64,000 nt of DNA from Burhinus oedicnemus (GCA_008921705.1 VFFE01006862.1:62001-126000), one strand, 5' to 3'; shown: positions 23,888 through 37,484, counted from the stretch's first letter. The notes: generated from the sequence alone by a model not told the origin. Made by a program: numbers and translations.

Positions 23888-25182
23888 CCCCTTGTAATTC
23901 AATTAGCCTTGGGAAAAAATTTAGCAAAGGATCAACTTCCAGTTTTGCATCTCAAAACCAGATGTGCATGTGCACGTTTGTGTTTTATGCCAGGGGTTAT
24001 CGTTCAGCCTCACATGTGCTATGCAGTAGTCTGACCCAGCTTTATCTTGTTAAACCCTTTTCTGCCAATTAGTGAAAAAACATTTCCTTCTGTAACAATT
24101 AATACTTACAGCCATTCCCCTCCCAGTTCACAATGCTCTACAGGCATCCTTAAACCCGTATGTCCCGAGGCACAAGCGCTCCTGAAAGAAGCTGTTTTCA
24201 CAAAGTTGGTATTTTAAAATCCTACCATAAACAGAAATCAAATTTAATCACAAAATTGAGATGTTTTACAGTTACCATGACTAAATACATCAGCCCTTAT
24301 GAGGGAGTATCGGAGCCTCTGATTCTGCTTCGTGTTTTGATCCAAGTCAAACACCGGCTACTCAGCCAGAGAGACCCAAAGCAGCACAACAGTGAAAAAC
24401 CTTCAGACGACTCAGTACTATTTATTTTTAGAAAGTCAGGCCCCAAATGATGCTGGGTAAATCACAGAAAAAGGCCTCAATGGGGCAAGGAAACAAATCT
24501 GGGTTTCCCTGTCTCAACTGAGCGCCCCGCTCCTTGGCCAGCACCTTCGAGCACGCCAAGTTCAATGCACGGGAGCACAGAAAGGGTCTGAAATGAGCAT
24601 CCGAGTCCCTTCCCAACCTGATGGATTAGGGCAGCATCGGGTGAATATGGAGAGAAGGATGTTATTTCACCTCATCCTTCAAATGCCTTCAATTTTCCAT
24701 ATTCTACATCACATTTTCTCACTTTTCTCCCCCCAGCCACGAGTCCCCTGTCCCCAGCACCTGCTCCGAGGCAGCCGGGCCTCCCCTCCAGCTGCAAAAA
24801 CTACCTCTGAGCCTCAACGAGGATGGAAGGAGAGACTTTTTTGCATAAAGCACGAGGGTCCAAAACACAATGAATGACAAAAAAAAAAACAACCCACAAA
24901 GTGCATGAAGTCCCCGGTGTCAGACTGAGCCCAGAGGGGCTCCACTGCTGCAGGGGCTCCTGAGAGCAGCCCCGCACCGCGGGAACTCAGCCACCACTGT
25001 AGCTGAGACAGCCTCTCCCAGGAGCAGCACTTCAGAGATGCACAGCTCTGAGCGCTGCCTGCCATGCCTTTCGGGAGCTCGCTTCACCCTGTCCTTGTGG
25101 GGAACCATCCTTTCACAACACAAGTCCCAGGAGCCTTTTTTCCCCGAGAGCAACTTTTCCATTGTCAGTCCTCTAACAATGC

Positions 25183-25209
25183 TTTTTTTTTTTTTTGTAT
25201 TTTTTTTTA
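25183..25209. repeat. T-rich homopolymer tract
   Basis: T runs of 14 and 8 bases, separated by GTA. Confidence 0.85.
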
Positions 25210-25813
25210 CAAAAGCTTTATAATCCTCTGCTTTTTCATCTGAGTGGAAACCGCTATATGACAGCTTTAAACTTTTCTTTCTTTAAACCCAGCACTCCCT
25301 CCCTCCTCAGCTATAATCCTCCTATTGCAAAGATGGGTTTGCGAGTCCCTGCCTCCAGGCAGCAACACCACAGCAGCGATTACAGACCCCAAAATCCAAT
25401 CAAACACCCTCATCTTTTAGCTCAATGGCCGTGACTTTAATTGCATGACAATAACGAAAAGAAAATTCAGTGACAATCTGCAGTTATAAACTGCTCCCAA
25501 CCCACGCCATTCCCAGGTTCAGCCTGCTTCATCTGCGGCTTTGGGGTCCTTTGAACTCTGGGGATGGCACATCTGAAAGCACCAAAGTCACTTTGACATC
25601 GGTGTCCCATTTTTAAACTCTCCCAGGCATACGGGCTTCTGAGACCTTTTGGACTTTTGATCATCCTCTAGCTCGGTCTGGCTTTTCCTCCTCCCTTCAA
25701 TTTTATCCGCAACAGCAAACGTTTAGTAACTACAGGGACGCGCTCAAATTCTTGCATTTTCTTTGTAGCATGACACGAACAGCGCCTGTACAACTGAAAT
25801 GGTAGAATTTTAG

Positions 25814-25909
25814 TTCTAAAAATTAGAATGAATTTTTATCTCTAATTCTGTAAAATTGCCTCTAATTTCTAAAAATTAGAACTAATTTTTATTTCTAATT
25901 CTGTAAAAT
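25814..25909. repeat. Local direct duplication of a 43-bp palindromic AT unit
   Basis: A 43-bp unit at 25814-25856 (starting TTCTAAAAATTAGAA) recurs at 25867-25909 with few differences, offset 53 bp. Each copy ends CTAATTCTGTAAAAT. The second copy contains an exact inverted repeat, AAAAATTAG-AA-CTAATTTTT, and the first a slightly imperfect one. Each unit can therefore fold, and the pair forms a compact AT-rich hairpin cluster. Confidence 0.85.
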
Positions 25910-28900
25910 CAGAACTCGAGAATTCTTTGTGGAGGAATAAAAAGAGAGCAAGTTACCAGTGCCTGAATTAAAGAAAAGTCGGATTCGCTTTCTCCTCAAC
26001 AAAAATCAGTGAAGGATATTCAGGGATGATACAGTCAACACATTTTTGCAATGGATGAAAAACATCTCCCCCGTTTTTTTTTTTAAAAACTGCAGTGAAG
26101 TCAGAGAAACTGCCACCATCCAGAACAAATCAATGACACACCCTGAATTCAGGCAAATCCAAGAGCAGAGCTTTGGTCAGTCTGCTGCAGATGTAGGGGA
26201 AAGCTGCAAAGTTCAGCTCAGGATCCTGTTAGTCCCAGCTATCCTTTGGGTTTGCCTTTCTCCTGCAGAAAATATAGGTGAAAAAGCCCCGGTGGAGTTC
26301 CCTGTCTTCTCCCTCCCCCACAGTACAGTCCAGCCCCAGAAATTTTCATTTCTATAACCCAAATAATCCCTCGTCGGTGCAGCGTCACTTCTAGGCAGCG
26401 CCTGGTACAGCTGTGCTGCACAAGGCTTTCCCAGGTGCCTTCCTCCCCGTATCCTCAAACAACCAGGCATCAGGGCTTCACTCGGCTAGAGGACCACCCT
26501 ATCTCCAAGCTGCAGCCCCAGCCTGCAAAAGCCCTGAAATCACTACAGGTGGGAAGCAAAAACTAATCCCCAGCATCCAATCCCTTCAATTTATGGTTCA
26601 GCAAAGATTTTTTTTTGAGCCACTGATTTGCACTGAGGTTTCTCCTCACAGAAAACAGTTAAGTGGAGAGGGAGAAGACAGCATTCCTTTAAAGAAAAAA
26701 ATCTGGAAAGAAACAGCATGAGATACCGATGCAGTTGTTTGAAAGCTCTCTCCCAATACACACGACACGGGAGCCAACTCTTACTTTAACAGCACTGCCC
26801 ATTTGGAACAACATCCTAAAAACTGCGGAATTTTTTTGGCTTTCTTATGTGTACTTCTCTGCTCACTCTAAACTCTCATTTTTTTCCCTTTACTGGACAA
26901 GAAGTCTCACTCTGTACTGTTGACCCGACCTCATTCTTAACGATATGGCAAACAGCTGCATCCCTTGTTGAATCTCTTCCAGATGTGACAGCAGACGATA
27001 CCAGCACCACTCCCTACACACACCCCCTCTCTAGCAACTTGAGATCATCTGTCTTCAGAACAGACAGTAATCAATGAGACCTAATAAACATGCACAAACC
27101 CCATACATCACAGCCATTGTCATATTGACGTGGCAAAAGGGCTCCCGATGACACAAATGGGAGCTGGGAACACTATGATATAGGGACTGCAGATGCACCT
27201 ATGTTGCAGGCTGAAATGTCCAAGCTGGCTTTGTACATTCCAACCGCAAGTGCATGGAGTTGCCCACGGCATAATTTACGCTGCCCTTCAGGCCACGGTT
27301 TAGCAAGAAAGGAAATCTAGTGGTAGATCGTATAAAATGGGGTTAAAATTGCAGCAGCCACATGATGCAAAGGGCCAAGCTACTAAAGCTCCAGGTTACT
27401 GTCCAAAAACAAACAAACGAAAAAGCTGCAGGGTTAGTTATATGCTGACAGACACAAGGCATAAGGCCATGATGTCAAGTATCAGCTGTCCTTCTGCATA
27501 CTAGTCTAACAAATGCCCATCTGCATCGAATTGGAAGTACAAGCTGATCCAGGCACGCACACATCCAGTATTAGTGACCAGCAATACCTGCCCACGGACA
27601 GGTCTCCCCCAGCTTTAACATGAGGATTCACACATCTACCAGAGCATTTTTGCAGCACAAATAACAGTAACTCCAGATGAGGTCTCTAGATGCTCCAGGA
27701 ACAACGTAAATGCTGGAGGTTACACCTAACAATCCAACGCAAGACAATGAACCACTGCTGCTCAAAAATGTGTTCTCCTGACAGCACTGTCTATTTCATA
27801 CAGACATGGAAAAATCCTACCAACATCGTTTATTCATGGCCTCGGTATGACATGAGCAAAGAGCTCCAGTAAGAACTAAGGAATCTGAGCCTTCATTTTC
27901 AAGTGTTAGAAAGCAATCCCAATATCGCATGGGTTTTTTTGCACATCTCCATTTAACTAGTCTCTTGTGTACAGCTTTGCTCCTCTCACGCAGCAAATTC
28001 AGCTGAAAATGAAACTAATAAAGAACTATTTGAATCTAGTTCCAAAAGCAACTTCCAGAAGGAGATGCTACAGGTACGGGGAAGGAAACAGTTCACGAGC
28101 CCTCACTCTTCCCCATTTCTGTATGAGAGTTCAAGGCAAACATTCAAGTGGGAAAAGATACATGTAATTTCTTTACCCCTGCAGTGAAGGATTATTTGTA
28201 CTGCCTTCAAATTTTGTTCGGTGTATCAAAGTCATCAAGCATCACCATGAAAGGCCCCACAGAGGTGCAACTTCTTCAGCTCAGCTCCTTGTCAACGTCA
28301 TCCCCAACACCTACAGGCAGCAACTGCAAAACATCCTTCAGGTAAGACGCAATGGATGGTTTAAAAGCTTCCACCATCCAACAAAGGACATGCAGTGAAT
28401 GCAGAAGCGAGGAACTGATTAGTATTGCTGAAGAGATGTTGCCATTTCACTCCTGAAACATCCAGCTTTTTATTTGATTGTCAAATTAAGTCTAGGCAGC
28501 TTCAGTCAAAACATGCTTTGTGCTTGTACTCCAAATATCAAGTACATGTTAACACTTAAAAAATCCCTCCCTATACTGAGCTAAAAGTATAATCACAGTG
28601 CATCTGGCATTTAAGTAAAATAACCATTAGCACAGGAAACACCCAGCATAAAAGTACCAGGTTAAGAAAAGACAGATTAATCCAGAGAAGCAGCATGGGA
28701 TTGGATTTAATGCCATGTTTACTTGGGATCCGCTGTGCTGAGAAATGCGGAGAACTTCCTCTGGCAGGCCAAGCTCAGTCACAGGATTAAAAATGCAGGC
28801 TATGACTAAAAAAGGAGATTTAATTATCTACCTTAATTGGACAAGGAGGAAAACCAGCTCCAGTACAAGCTGTGTGCTTTGAGAAGGCAGCAGACTACTT

Positions 28901-29261
28901 TAGCAACAGCCAGGACACGTACAGAGCTGTTAAGGGTTGAAGGGGTTTTCATATTTCCCATTATAATGTGCAGGTATCTATTCGTTAAATAGAGCAATGG
29001 AAACAGGCACTGGAATTTAAAACATGTCACTCAAAATGAATTGGATTAAACTACACCAAGTCTACAGATTAGCATGAATTAGCCTCTACTGTCAGCAAGT
29101 CCTGGCAACACTCCGACCCACCATTAGTGAACAACTCCATAAAATTTCAAGTCATGTTCACGATTATTAACCAAATCACATACACAACTGGCACCAGCAG
29201 ACACAAACCAATCATACAAATATTATCCTCCTCAAAGCAGGCATTATGCCCAACCCTACCA

Positions 29262-29394
29262 CTGACTCATTAAATGCCCTGCAGCAGGTCATTTGATGTC
29301 TTTGTGCCTTAATAAAATAAGAATAATACTTTCTCGCCTTCATACTAATTGCCACTTAAGATCTATAGATGAGAAACACTATGGAAGTGATTAC
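29262..29394 (+). repeat. Ancient MIR/CORE-SINE-like relic
   Basis: The phrase order 'caggtcatttgatgtctttgtgcctt', 'aaaataagaataatactttc', 'agatctatagatgagaaacactat' follows the tail of MIR-type SINEs (their 'tgtgcctcagtttcctcatctgtaaaatggg...agatctatagatgag' order). It is strongly diverged. Assignment to the MIR/CORE-SINE group is from recall of the consensus phrase, and the exact family is open. Confidence 0.6.
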
Positions 29395-29841
29395 TAATAA
29401 ATCACATCGTGATATTCACAGGCCGAAATTTACTTTGCTCATCAGTCAGCAGTGAATAAGAGCAGTTTCCTCTCAAGTTTAATCCAATTTGTTGTAGCTA
29501 TTTTCACAACAGCCACACTTACTTTCACGGTCACATCGGGTTTCTGTGATGTCCTTCTCACCAGCACACACCATTCAAACCAGTCCAAGCCACAGGTTCC
29601 CTGCAGTGACATAACTCGCAGCCCAGGCTGCTCCATGTTTCACCAGTCCCTATACTGGGAAGTGACACGAGTGCAAACCCCACAGATACACAGGCCCCCC
29701 AATGGCCCCAGAGCCACAAGGAGATTACAAACAAACAGGTATTTCACTGACAAATTGCGCTCAGCTGACATCCCTTATTAATCCAGATGCTAACTGGATT
29801 ACCTAAAGCTTGATGCATCCCCTGTGCCACACAGGTCACCA

Positions 29842-29948
29842 GCATTATCCCTGTTGTGCCATGGAGAAACCTGCAATGGGATTAAAGTACCTGCCTGAGG
29901 CCATACAGCAAATCCATGGACGAGCTGAGAGCAGAAGCAGGGTTAGGA
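29842..29948 (+). repeat. Ancient MIR/CORE-SINE-like relic
   Basis: The sequence 'cattatccctgttgtgccatggagaaacctg', then 'gcctgaggccatacagcaaat', then 'gagctgagagcagaagcagggtt' parallels the MIR core order 'ttatccccattttacagatgaggaaactgaggc...ccaaggtcacacagctagt...cagagctgggatt'. It lies 450 bp from another such relic and 130 bp from a CR1 tail. Confidence 0.55.
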
Positions 29949-30078
29949 CAACCTCAGTGAGTGCCACCACGGTGCTGTGCCTACATGCTTTTGCACTCCC
30001 ATCCACGTGCCAGGACCAGGGCGCATGCAGCCAGTCCATCAGCAAACCAGGGAAGTGATGCAATTAAAAATCACATCC

Positions 30079-30228
30079 TCCCCAGGGATGTGGCAGAGTC
30101 CCCATTGCTGGAGATTTTCAAGATGTGACCGGGCAGGGTGCTAGATAATCTCATCTAGGCTCCCCTTCCTACAAAAGGTTGGACCAGATGATCTTTCGAG
30201 GTCCCTTCCAGCCTGGGCTATTCTACGA
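30079..30228 (+). mobile_element. CR1 LINE 3'-end fragment
   Basis: Begins at CCCAGGGATGTGGCAGAGTC, the CR1 ORF2 end ('CCCAGGGAGGTGGTGGAGTC' in readable copies). It runs through GGACCAGATGATCTTTCGAG and GTCCCTTCCAGCCTGGGC to a decayed tail TATTCTACG. Only about 150 bp remain. It is older than the copies at 9788 and 14849, judging by divergence and the loss of the tail repeats. Confidence 0.85.
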
Positions 30229-31779
30229 AAAACCAACCTGGGTGTAGCATGGAGCATTAGTTTTCAACGGCATTGCACCCTTGACCTGTTTGACCATGTG
30301 CCCACACAAACACTGGCAGCAGCACAAGGGTCGGGTGAGAAAACACAGCCACAACCAAGGGAAAGGGAAGAGAAACACGACATTCCTGTTTCCTTCTCAA
30401 AGGGTTCTCTGGAGGCTTCAGGAGACACACCATGTGCTAATCCATTCCTACGTTTCTACAGGAAAACCGTAAGTGTGCAAACAGGCCTGAATATGGCTTT
30501 TGCCAGACGAGTCTTCTCGCACTTGTTGTGCTTGCAAAGATGAATCACTGCCTCCTGCAAGCTGTAATTTACTGGGAGGACATCAACCAACTCTTTGTGG
30601 TAGGCAGGTGAAACCAGTGCCTCCCCACTTAATTGCCTGTTTTTCTTCAAACTCAAACATGGTTGACTAGCAAGATCTCACTAGGATTACCAAACCCAAA
30701 AGACAGATTTAGTAACACATTAGCTGGGTACGACATCACCGAGTGAAAAACAAGATGCCTCTGGAGGAGTTCCTTAAATTCAAAAGCTTTGGTTTGCTCC
30801 CTCTCCTAACTGATCCGAATGACCCAATTCCCAAGAAGTAAGATCTTGTCTTTACCAAGAAAACCTTTATTGCCAAAGGTCTCAATGTGGGCTGAGAAGG
30901 CATGAGTCAGATCAGTCGTAAGAAAGGAACATCAACAGCTAATTAATAGGATGCATCTAGCTTCCCTCTAGTAAAAAAGCAAACTGTACACTATGAAAGA
31001 GAAAACATTTGGATTCAGGCTTTAACAACATCCTCCCATGCAATTGTCCGTAAGCAAGTGCCTCAACCACAGAGCTACGACACAGAAAGCCAGGCGTGAC
31101 CTCCTCCGACTATTTTTTTTATTTTTTTTTTTTAATTAACAAACGGCCACAAGAGCACATCTGCACACAGTGCCTGTTGTGCATACATGCATGGCTGGTC
31201 GGCACACCCAGAGATCACCTCACCGATCAGACCTGCAGGGAATTAGGTCCAAGAACACGCTGTTCGTGAATTACAACAGCAGGTCCAGGCATGAGATCAG
31301 CACCGAGCTTCCCGACCCAACCACGAGGGCACCGGCATCGAGCACATGCTGCAAAGCAGCTGAGATGCCCTGGAAAAGACAGACTGCATCCAGGCTACAG
31401 GGGTAAATTACACTGGAAAGCCCGCCTGGTGCTAGGACAGGACAGAGTTCAGTGCTGGCAGAATATATAAGCACCTTTCAGTGCTTACACGTTTTAATGT
31501 GACTTTTGCTCAAAATAAGCAGTTTCCATGGGCAGGGGAGCAGAGGACACTGTGCCGTATTTCCTAGATTGTAAAGCAGATCAAAAGAACTTCCTTAGTT
31601 TAATTTCTACATCTTGTCAATCCGCCAAGAACAATCAGGTACTGTGATGTTGAGAGCCACGCAGATGGATATCTCGGCTGCTTACGGTGTTTCAACTAAG
31701 GGAGAACAAAATCCCACCCCAAAGCTTGGACTAAGTGATTACATGTTTCAAACGTCATTCAAGAAGGTCTACAGCTTCT
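30229..31779. other. Unannotated DNA
   Basis: No gene or element is supported apart from a T-rich tract at 31113-31133 (T8-A-T12). Confidence 0.45.
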
Positions 31780-31835
31780 TTTTATACACAAGGTCAGACT
31801 AAATGGAAACAACTGCCCTTCAGACCTAATAATCT
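31780..31835 (+). mobile_element. Short relic of an old CR1-type tail
   Basis: The phrase 'acaaggtcagactaaatggaaacaactgcccttcagacctaataatc' matches the 3' end of older CR1/L3-type elements ('aggtcagactagatgatcacaatggtcccttctggccttaaaatc'). Sequence upstream is too diverged to extend. Confidence 0.5.
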
Positions 31836-34800
31836 CTCTTTTTGCATACCCTATAATTTCTAGCCCTTTCTCCTCACAATTTTCCTCTGTTTCTGCTCCT
31901 GGTTCAGACATTAGAAATAATCAGGATATTTAGGACAATTCAGCTTAGATCAGCTAATTCATTCTATCCTCCAAGCTAGAGGAATCAGTAAGGACTAGAA
32001 AATTCAGAGATGTCATTTGTCAAAGGCACTTTGACTGTATGTATTGTATTGATACAATGATCTTATCGGGCGTTTCCCAATGGAATGGCTAGCAGTGGAG
32101 ATCCATTTTCCCATTACAATACAATGTCATTCAATGCAAGTATATAGACTGTCTGTGTCACAACATCACACATTTGCTAAAGGAAATTAAGGACATGAAG
32201 GAGAGAGGAGGCATGAATTCTCCAAACACAGTGCTGTCCAGACAGTAGAAACACTGAAAATACTGTCTCGTGTATTTGGAGCTGAGCCTTTCTGAATAAA
32301 TTAGCATTCAGCCAGTGAGGACACATGGAAGGAAACTTTGCAAAGTGCCAAAAACGACTTGTCTGAAAAGAATTCAGTAAATAGATTCCAGTGTCTGACA
32401 AGTGTAAGCTGCACTGAATATTATCAGAGAGAGCAATACCTCTTAATCGTGTGGACAGCTTTTTAAAATGGTAGCTCCTACCAGCTGAAGTCCAAGAAGG
32501 ATCATCTGAAGGGTCCCAACCAGGCGAGACAGGAATGGTCACAGTGACAGATGCTGCCAAACCAGAGTACTCAGCAGTCGCTGTCTGAACCTCATCAATG
32601 TGTTATTTATTTTCACAGATTCGTTCCAGACTGTATTTCTGGCACAAGAGATAAGATCAAGAGCATTTCTTTTAAGAACGAAGCTAATGAGGATAATTAA
32701 CGCAACCCCTAAATATACAAACCATGCAGATAACGAGTCTCATTTGAATTTTGCTTTTCTAGCAAAAAGCAGATGGATTGATGTCACCAGTTTCATGGGA
32801 CTTCTGCCTTGCCAAAAAAAGACAAATGCGCTCCCTTTAGTTAAGGATCGATAACCAGGCCAACAGTCTTCTCCAGTGCTTTGAGGACCATTTAGGCCCT
32901 GCTTTAGCTTACGCCTTGACTTCTGGTTCTTCCGCCAAGCAGCCGGCAGCCAGAGGAGAAGGGGATCCCCTGTCGCTCTCGCTGTCAGCAGCATCCGCAC
33001 CACATACTCGCCCCAGGTCCCACAGAAATACAGGTTTCCCCCTCCTTGCACAAGGGAGCAATGCAATGGGATCTTGATCCAAAGTTCTGGGTTAAGACCA
33101 AGTTAGCACTTCAACCATGAAGTCTTTCAGAGTGCAGGAGTTTAAAAGATCAGCAGATACTAGATAACCATACTCTCCATTGCAATGAGGAGAAAAAGCA
33201 TGAATAACGCAGTATTTACTTTCTTTGACTGGGTGAAAAAAAGATCTAGGAAAATAATTTAGCACTTATGATCAATAATGGCTGGAATTTAATCAATTTT
33301 GGTACAGCCCAACAACCAAATAAATGCTACGTGGATACAGTCCCTCTCATTCTGTCAACATGCAGCAAGAGAGGAGAGCAGCCAAAAAGTCACAGCACAG
33401 ATCGTGTGATTTTTGATCCCAATGACTCACCTCAACAGGAGACTGTTACTGGAGACACCAGAGAGAATTCACAGACCATCCTCAGGAGCTATCTGCCTAA
33501 ACCTCCCCTGCCTGTACACACACACATACTTTTTTAGAGTGGTTTCTCATGAGTATTTGCTAAGTGGCCCAACACCCTCACTACTACGCTGTTTGAAAAT
33601 TATCTTCTGGCCATCACCATACAGAGCTCTCACCAGCCTCCCATCACAGTCACAGAGCTCACGCCTACCCGCTGCTGGCCACCCCTGCAATTTCTTCCAT
33701 CTCTACAGGTCACCCACAGCATGCAGGTCTTCAGCACCCGGAGGAGAAAGGAGGAGGCATGCCTGTATTACTGGTGACCTCTTCCAGTTAAAGCAATCCA
33801 TCCCTCTGCAATTGTAAAAGATTTACAGCACCCAGAGGAATCTCACATCCTGTGTTGTAAGGCAGAAACTGCTCTGAACCCCCTGACTGCCGAGAAGATA
33901 CCCAAAAGCCTCATCTGCTAATAAATTTTGGCATTTGATGGGAGGCAGCAAATGGCATGCTCCCAAAGTCTCCTTTCTCTGCTCTCAATACTTCCTTAAA
34001 ATGCATCCATACAGTTAGATTAATATGGATGATTTTTTAAACTGGTTTTAAAATGCTTTCAATGCACATGGAAAAAAGAATCTATCATGTGGAATCCCTG
34101 GTGTTTAAAAGATACTTTAAACAGAACAATATAGGCTGTAATGGTCTATTATTCAAACGGTGATTCTGTCCAGAGGTCTCAGTGAGGCAAGTGATCCCTG
34201 TTAAGTTCCCACCTGGTCACGCACATGGGTCTGATCTTTGCACCCAAACCCATGACTGCATCCACAAAGCAGGTCCCTATTCTCACATACCTGCGGCAGC
34301 ACGTGCTGGCAAGAGGCAGAAGGCATGCCAGCATTAAATGCACTGCTCACACTTAACAGCTGTCATAATAGACCTGTAATCACTTGGAAGAGGCCACGTA
34401 TTTTCCTTTAGTTTCCATCCTTAATATTAAAAGGGACTCAGATGTAATTGTTTTCAATGGGGGTTACTAGAGTTGGTTGCTACAGCCTAGGCTTGTGGCC
34501 ACAATCTCAGATGCTCAGGCTTGAAACAGCTAAAAATCCAGTCCCTAACCCACTTCTGTTCCGAGGGCACACGGTTACCCTTTCCACCTTTTCTCTTTGC
34601 TAACAGAGAAGAGGACTTCTGTACCCGCAGGATCTGAACCCACACTTTGCCCTGCCCACAGGAGCTGGGTTCAGTGGAGGAGCAGAGCAAAGCTCAGCAC
34701 CACCACCAGCCCAGACGGTAGACACCGTGGGACCGCAGATACCTTCAGGGGGATGTAGTACAAGGTGCAAATAACTCTTACTCATCAGCCCTGCCTTGAA

Positions 34801-35210
34801 AGCCCAGATCAGGTCAGACCTATTTAAGGTCCAAGCAGCCCTTACTCATTTTTCTCTCCTCCAGTAGCAAGGACACCAACCGGCCCATCCTTGTGGTCTT
34901 TTTCCATTCCCCTCTTCTCTCAATGTATAAAACATCTTTCATCATTTTTCCTTCTACACACTATTCCACCCATTCAAAGCCCTTCTCTCTGCTCATTTCT
35001 TACATGATGCCCAGAGGTTATAAATCTACTGTGCTCTCTCAAAGACTACATTTTCACAAACAACCACATCCCAGTCATTTCCTCTCTGGAGTTCTCTGGC
35101 ACATCCTGTTTATTCTGTATCTATCTTGTTTGGACTGCAAACTCTTCAAACTAAGGACTTTCTGCAATTTGTGTCTTATACTGCTGGAAACACATGGCTG
35201 GGGCTACCCG
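31836..35210. other. Unannotated AT-rich DNA
   Basis: No gene or transposon is supported. The reading frames present are up to about 130 codons and lack motifs. The composition fits intron or intergenic DNA. Confidence 0.45.
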
Positions 35211-35312
35211 ATTCATAGCTTTTAGGGCCAGAAGAGACCACTGCAATTACATAGTCTGACCTTTTGCACACAAATTTCACCAAGTGACTTCTGCATTAAG
35301 CCCCTGATAAGC
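35211..35312 (-). mobile_element. Old CR1-type 3' fragment on the minus strand
   Basis: The + strand reads ATTCATAGCTTTTAGGGCCA, GAAGAGACCACTGCAATTAC, ATAGTCTGACCTTTTGCACA and TGACTTCTGCATTAAGCCCC, which follows the reverse complement of the older CR1 tail ('ttcatagattttaaggccagaagggaccattatgatcatctagtctgacct...cctgcatcaagccc'). About 100 bp are preserved. It is of the old subfamily type that is also abundant in turtles and crocodilians. Confidence 0.8.
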
Positions 35313-37484
35313 TGCTACGAGATGATGATGACCACACCTGTTTTTATTCTGCATTCTCCCCAGTTTAGCTGCACATTCAGTGTTTCTCTCCTTCATATTC
35401 AAATCCTTCCAATACTTTCAGCAATTAGCCCATGTTCAAATTCTAGGAGATACTCTAAAATACACACATACCTTATTTCTATGATGTGTGCACTAAAACA
35501 GTTGTTAATTACTTACTATACTTTGCATTTGCCTAGTTTATATTTAGTGTACTTGTGCCGAGATAAGATTTGTTCAGGAAAATAGAACTGTAATACAAAC
35601 CATAGACTTAAAATCCTGCTTTGAAGAAAAGTACATGTGTAAAAGATTAAAGAACTGAAATGATCTGAGAACAAAGTAAAGGGAGACAATGAGCTGATGG
35701 CATTGTTGGCATGCAAGGTATTTTAGTCTTAAAAACGTATATACAAAAAACCTTTCATACACTCCGAATACCTGTATTAACTTTAATGTACAACATGCTA
35801 TAAAATGATCGTCTTCTGAAGAAAAAAAAAAAAGATTAAATTCCTTTGAGCCAAGTATTAAAAGCATTCTTAAAGCAAACAGACACAAGAAGAATTCTCA
35901 CAAAAAAATCTGGTTTTCATCTGTTCAAAAAATGTACTGGCTTCAGCTAAAAGTCAATCAATCAATACCCAAAGAATAATAATAAAAAGAGCTCTATCCA
36001 GTTATAAATATTTTTTTAACTACAATCATCTGGCAGTGGAGCACCACTGACCTAACTTCACGAGCATCTGTCAGCTGGTGATGGCCACGGTGCTGTCAGG
36101 AAAAGAAAACAGCAACTCTCCGCTCATTTACTGAGCGTCAATCAGAGAGACCAGAAGCGGCCCACCACAAATCACACAGCAAGTGGCAACAGTCTGGAGG
36201 GAAAAAAAAAATACAACCAAAAACCCCCGAAACAAATGTACAAGGAAACCTCGGAGCCTGCCCTGCACCGTGCACCCAGAACTCTTGGAGGCCGCAAAAT
36301 ACCAAAAGGCTCTAAGTACAAGGTGCAACGATTTTACTCCATCACCACTAGGCGGTTACTCACCAAACTCAGATTTCGTTATTTCTTCTAAAAAAACCCT
36401 GTATTATCCCACCCATAGCTGAAGTTCCTGTGAACGTGGCATCACACAAGGCCTGATAGAAGAACAACAAGAAGCGCTTCCCCAATTTTGCTTTAATTGC
36501 CGTGACAACTCTGTTTATTTGGATTTAAACATCATCCTGGGATGTTTATAACACAAAAAGCGCAATGCAGCGAGGCAGAACGGGAAAGGGAGAGCCAGCA
36601 AGACACTCATTTGGCTAACTCTTGTCGAAACCAAGTAACACAAAAAGCCACAGTCAACAGCTGTAATGAAAATACAGGGGGCATTAAGAATCAAACCAAA
36701 ACAAATATTCCTTGCCATTTGCATATTTTAACAGGGGTGGCAATCCTCTTGCGACTCCAGCGGCTTGGAAGCCAGGGAGAGCTCTACCAACCCACCCCGC
36801 TGCGCCTCGGCATCCCCACCTGCCTTCGACAGCGGCGTTCCAATGCGCGTCCTTCCTCGCCCTGCGTGCGGGCTGCCAGGGCTCGCTGAAGGCACGCTGA
36901 TTAACTGGTGATCTACTGCACTTGTGGTAACAATTGTGCTTCCAACTGTGCTCATAAATATCAATTATTAAACAGCTTCACAGGACACTGGCCGTTACTT
37001 GCAGCGTATTTAAAGCCCCTGTTTCCCTGCGAGGTTAGGCTGAAATGATGTAAGCGACACTCAGACCACCGTGAAACTCTGCAGCAGCACAGAACTGTTA
37101 CCACCTGAACCGACTGGAGCTCAGGATGCTGCATTTGTGGGCTGTGTTACCTGCTAGACAGATGCACACCCTGCAGCAGCAACACCCTACAGTTTCACAA
37201 AACGTCTACAAGAACACGCAAACTCTATCAAGCACAAGCTGAAGTGCACAAAGACCCAGTGTCCTCGCTGTCATCCCACGCCGCTGCAGTTTGTTGGATC
37301 TTGAGGGAGCGGACAAGCATGTTCATGCCACCCCATCATGCTTTCGCTGACCCACCACCCGACCTCCCCAGACTGATGCCAACCCGCATGACCACATTTC
37401 CCAAACCCAACACGGATGGAAGTGCAGGATCTCAACCCTGCAGAACAGCCAACTTCCACCAGATTTAAGATTCAGCAATGCAGA

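Larger units (their letters stand above)
23888..29261. other. Unannotated AT-rich DNA
   Basis: No gene is supported. A T tract lies at 25183-25209 and a local duplication at 25814-25909. A splice-bounded segment on + (28185-28341; acceptor tttctttacccctgcag, donor TTCAG|GTAAGA) is open in one frame but has no recognised family and is recorded as a possible exon only. The remainder is AT-rich, intron-like sequence. Confidence 0.4.

Noticed and set aside
24110..24182. 72-nt splice-bounded segment on the minus strand
   Set aside because: One frame is open, but there is no coding bias or family match; kept as a pseudo-exon.
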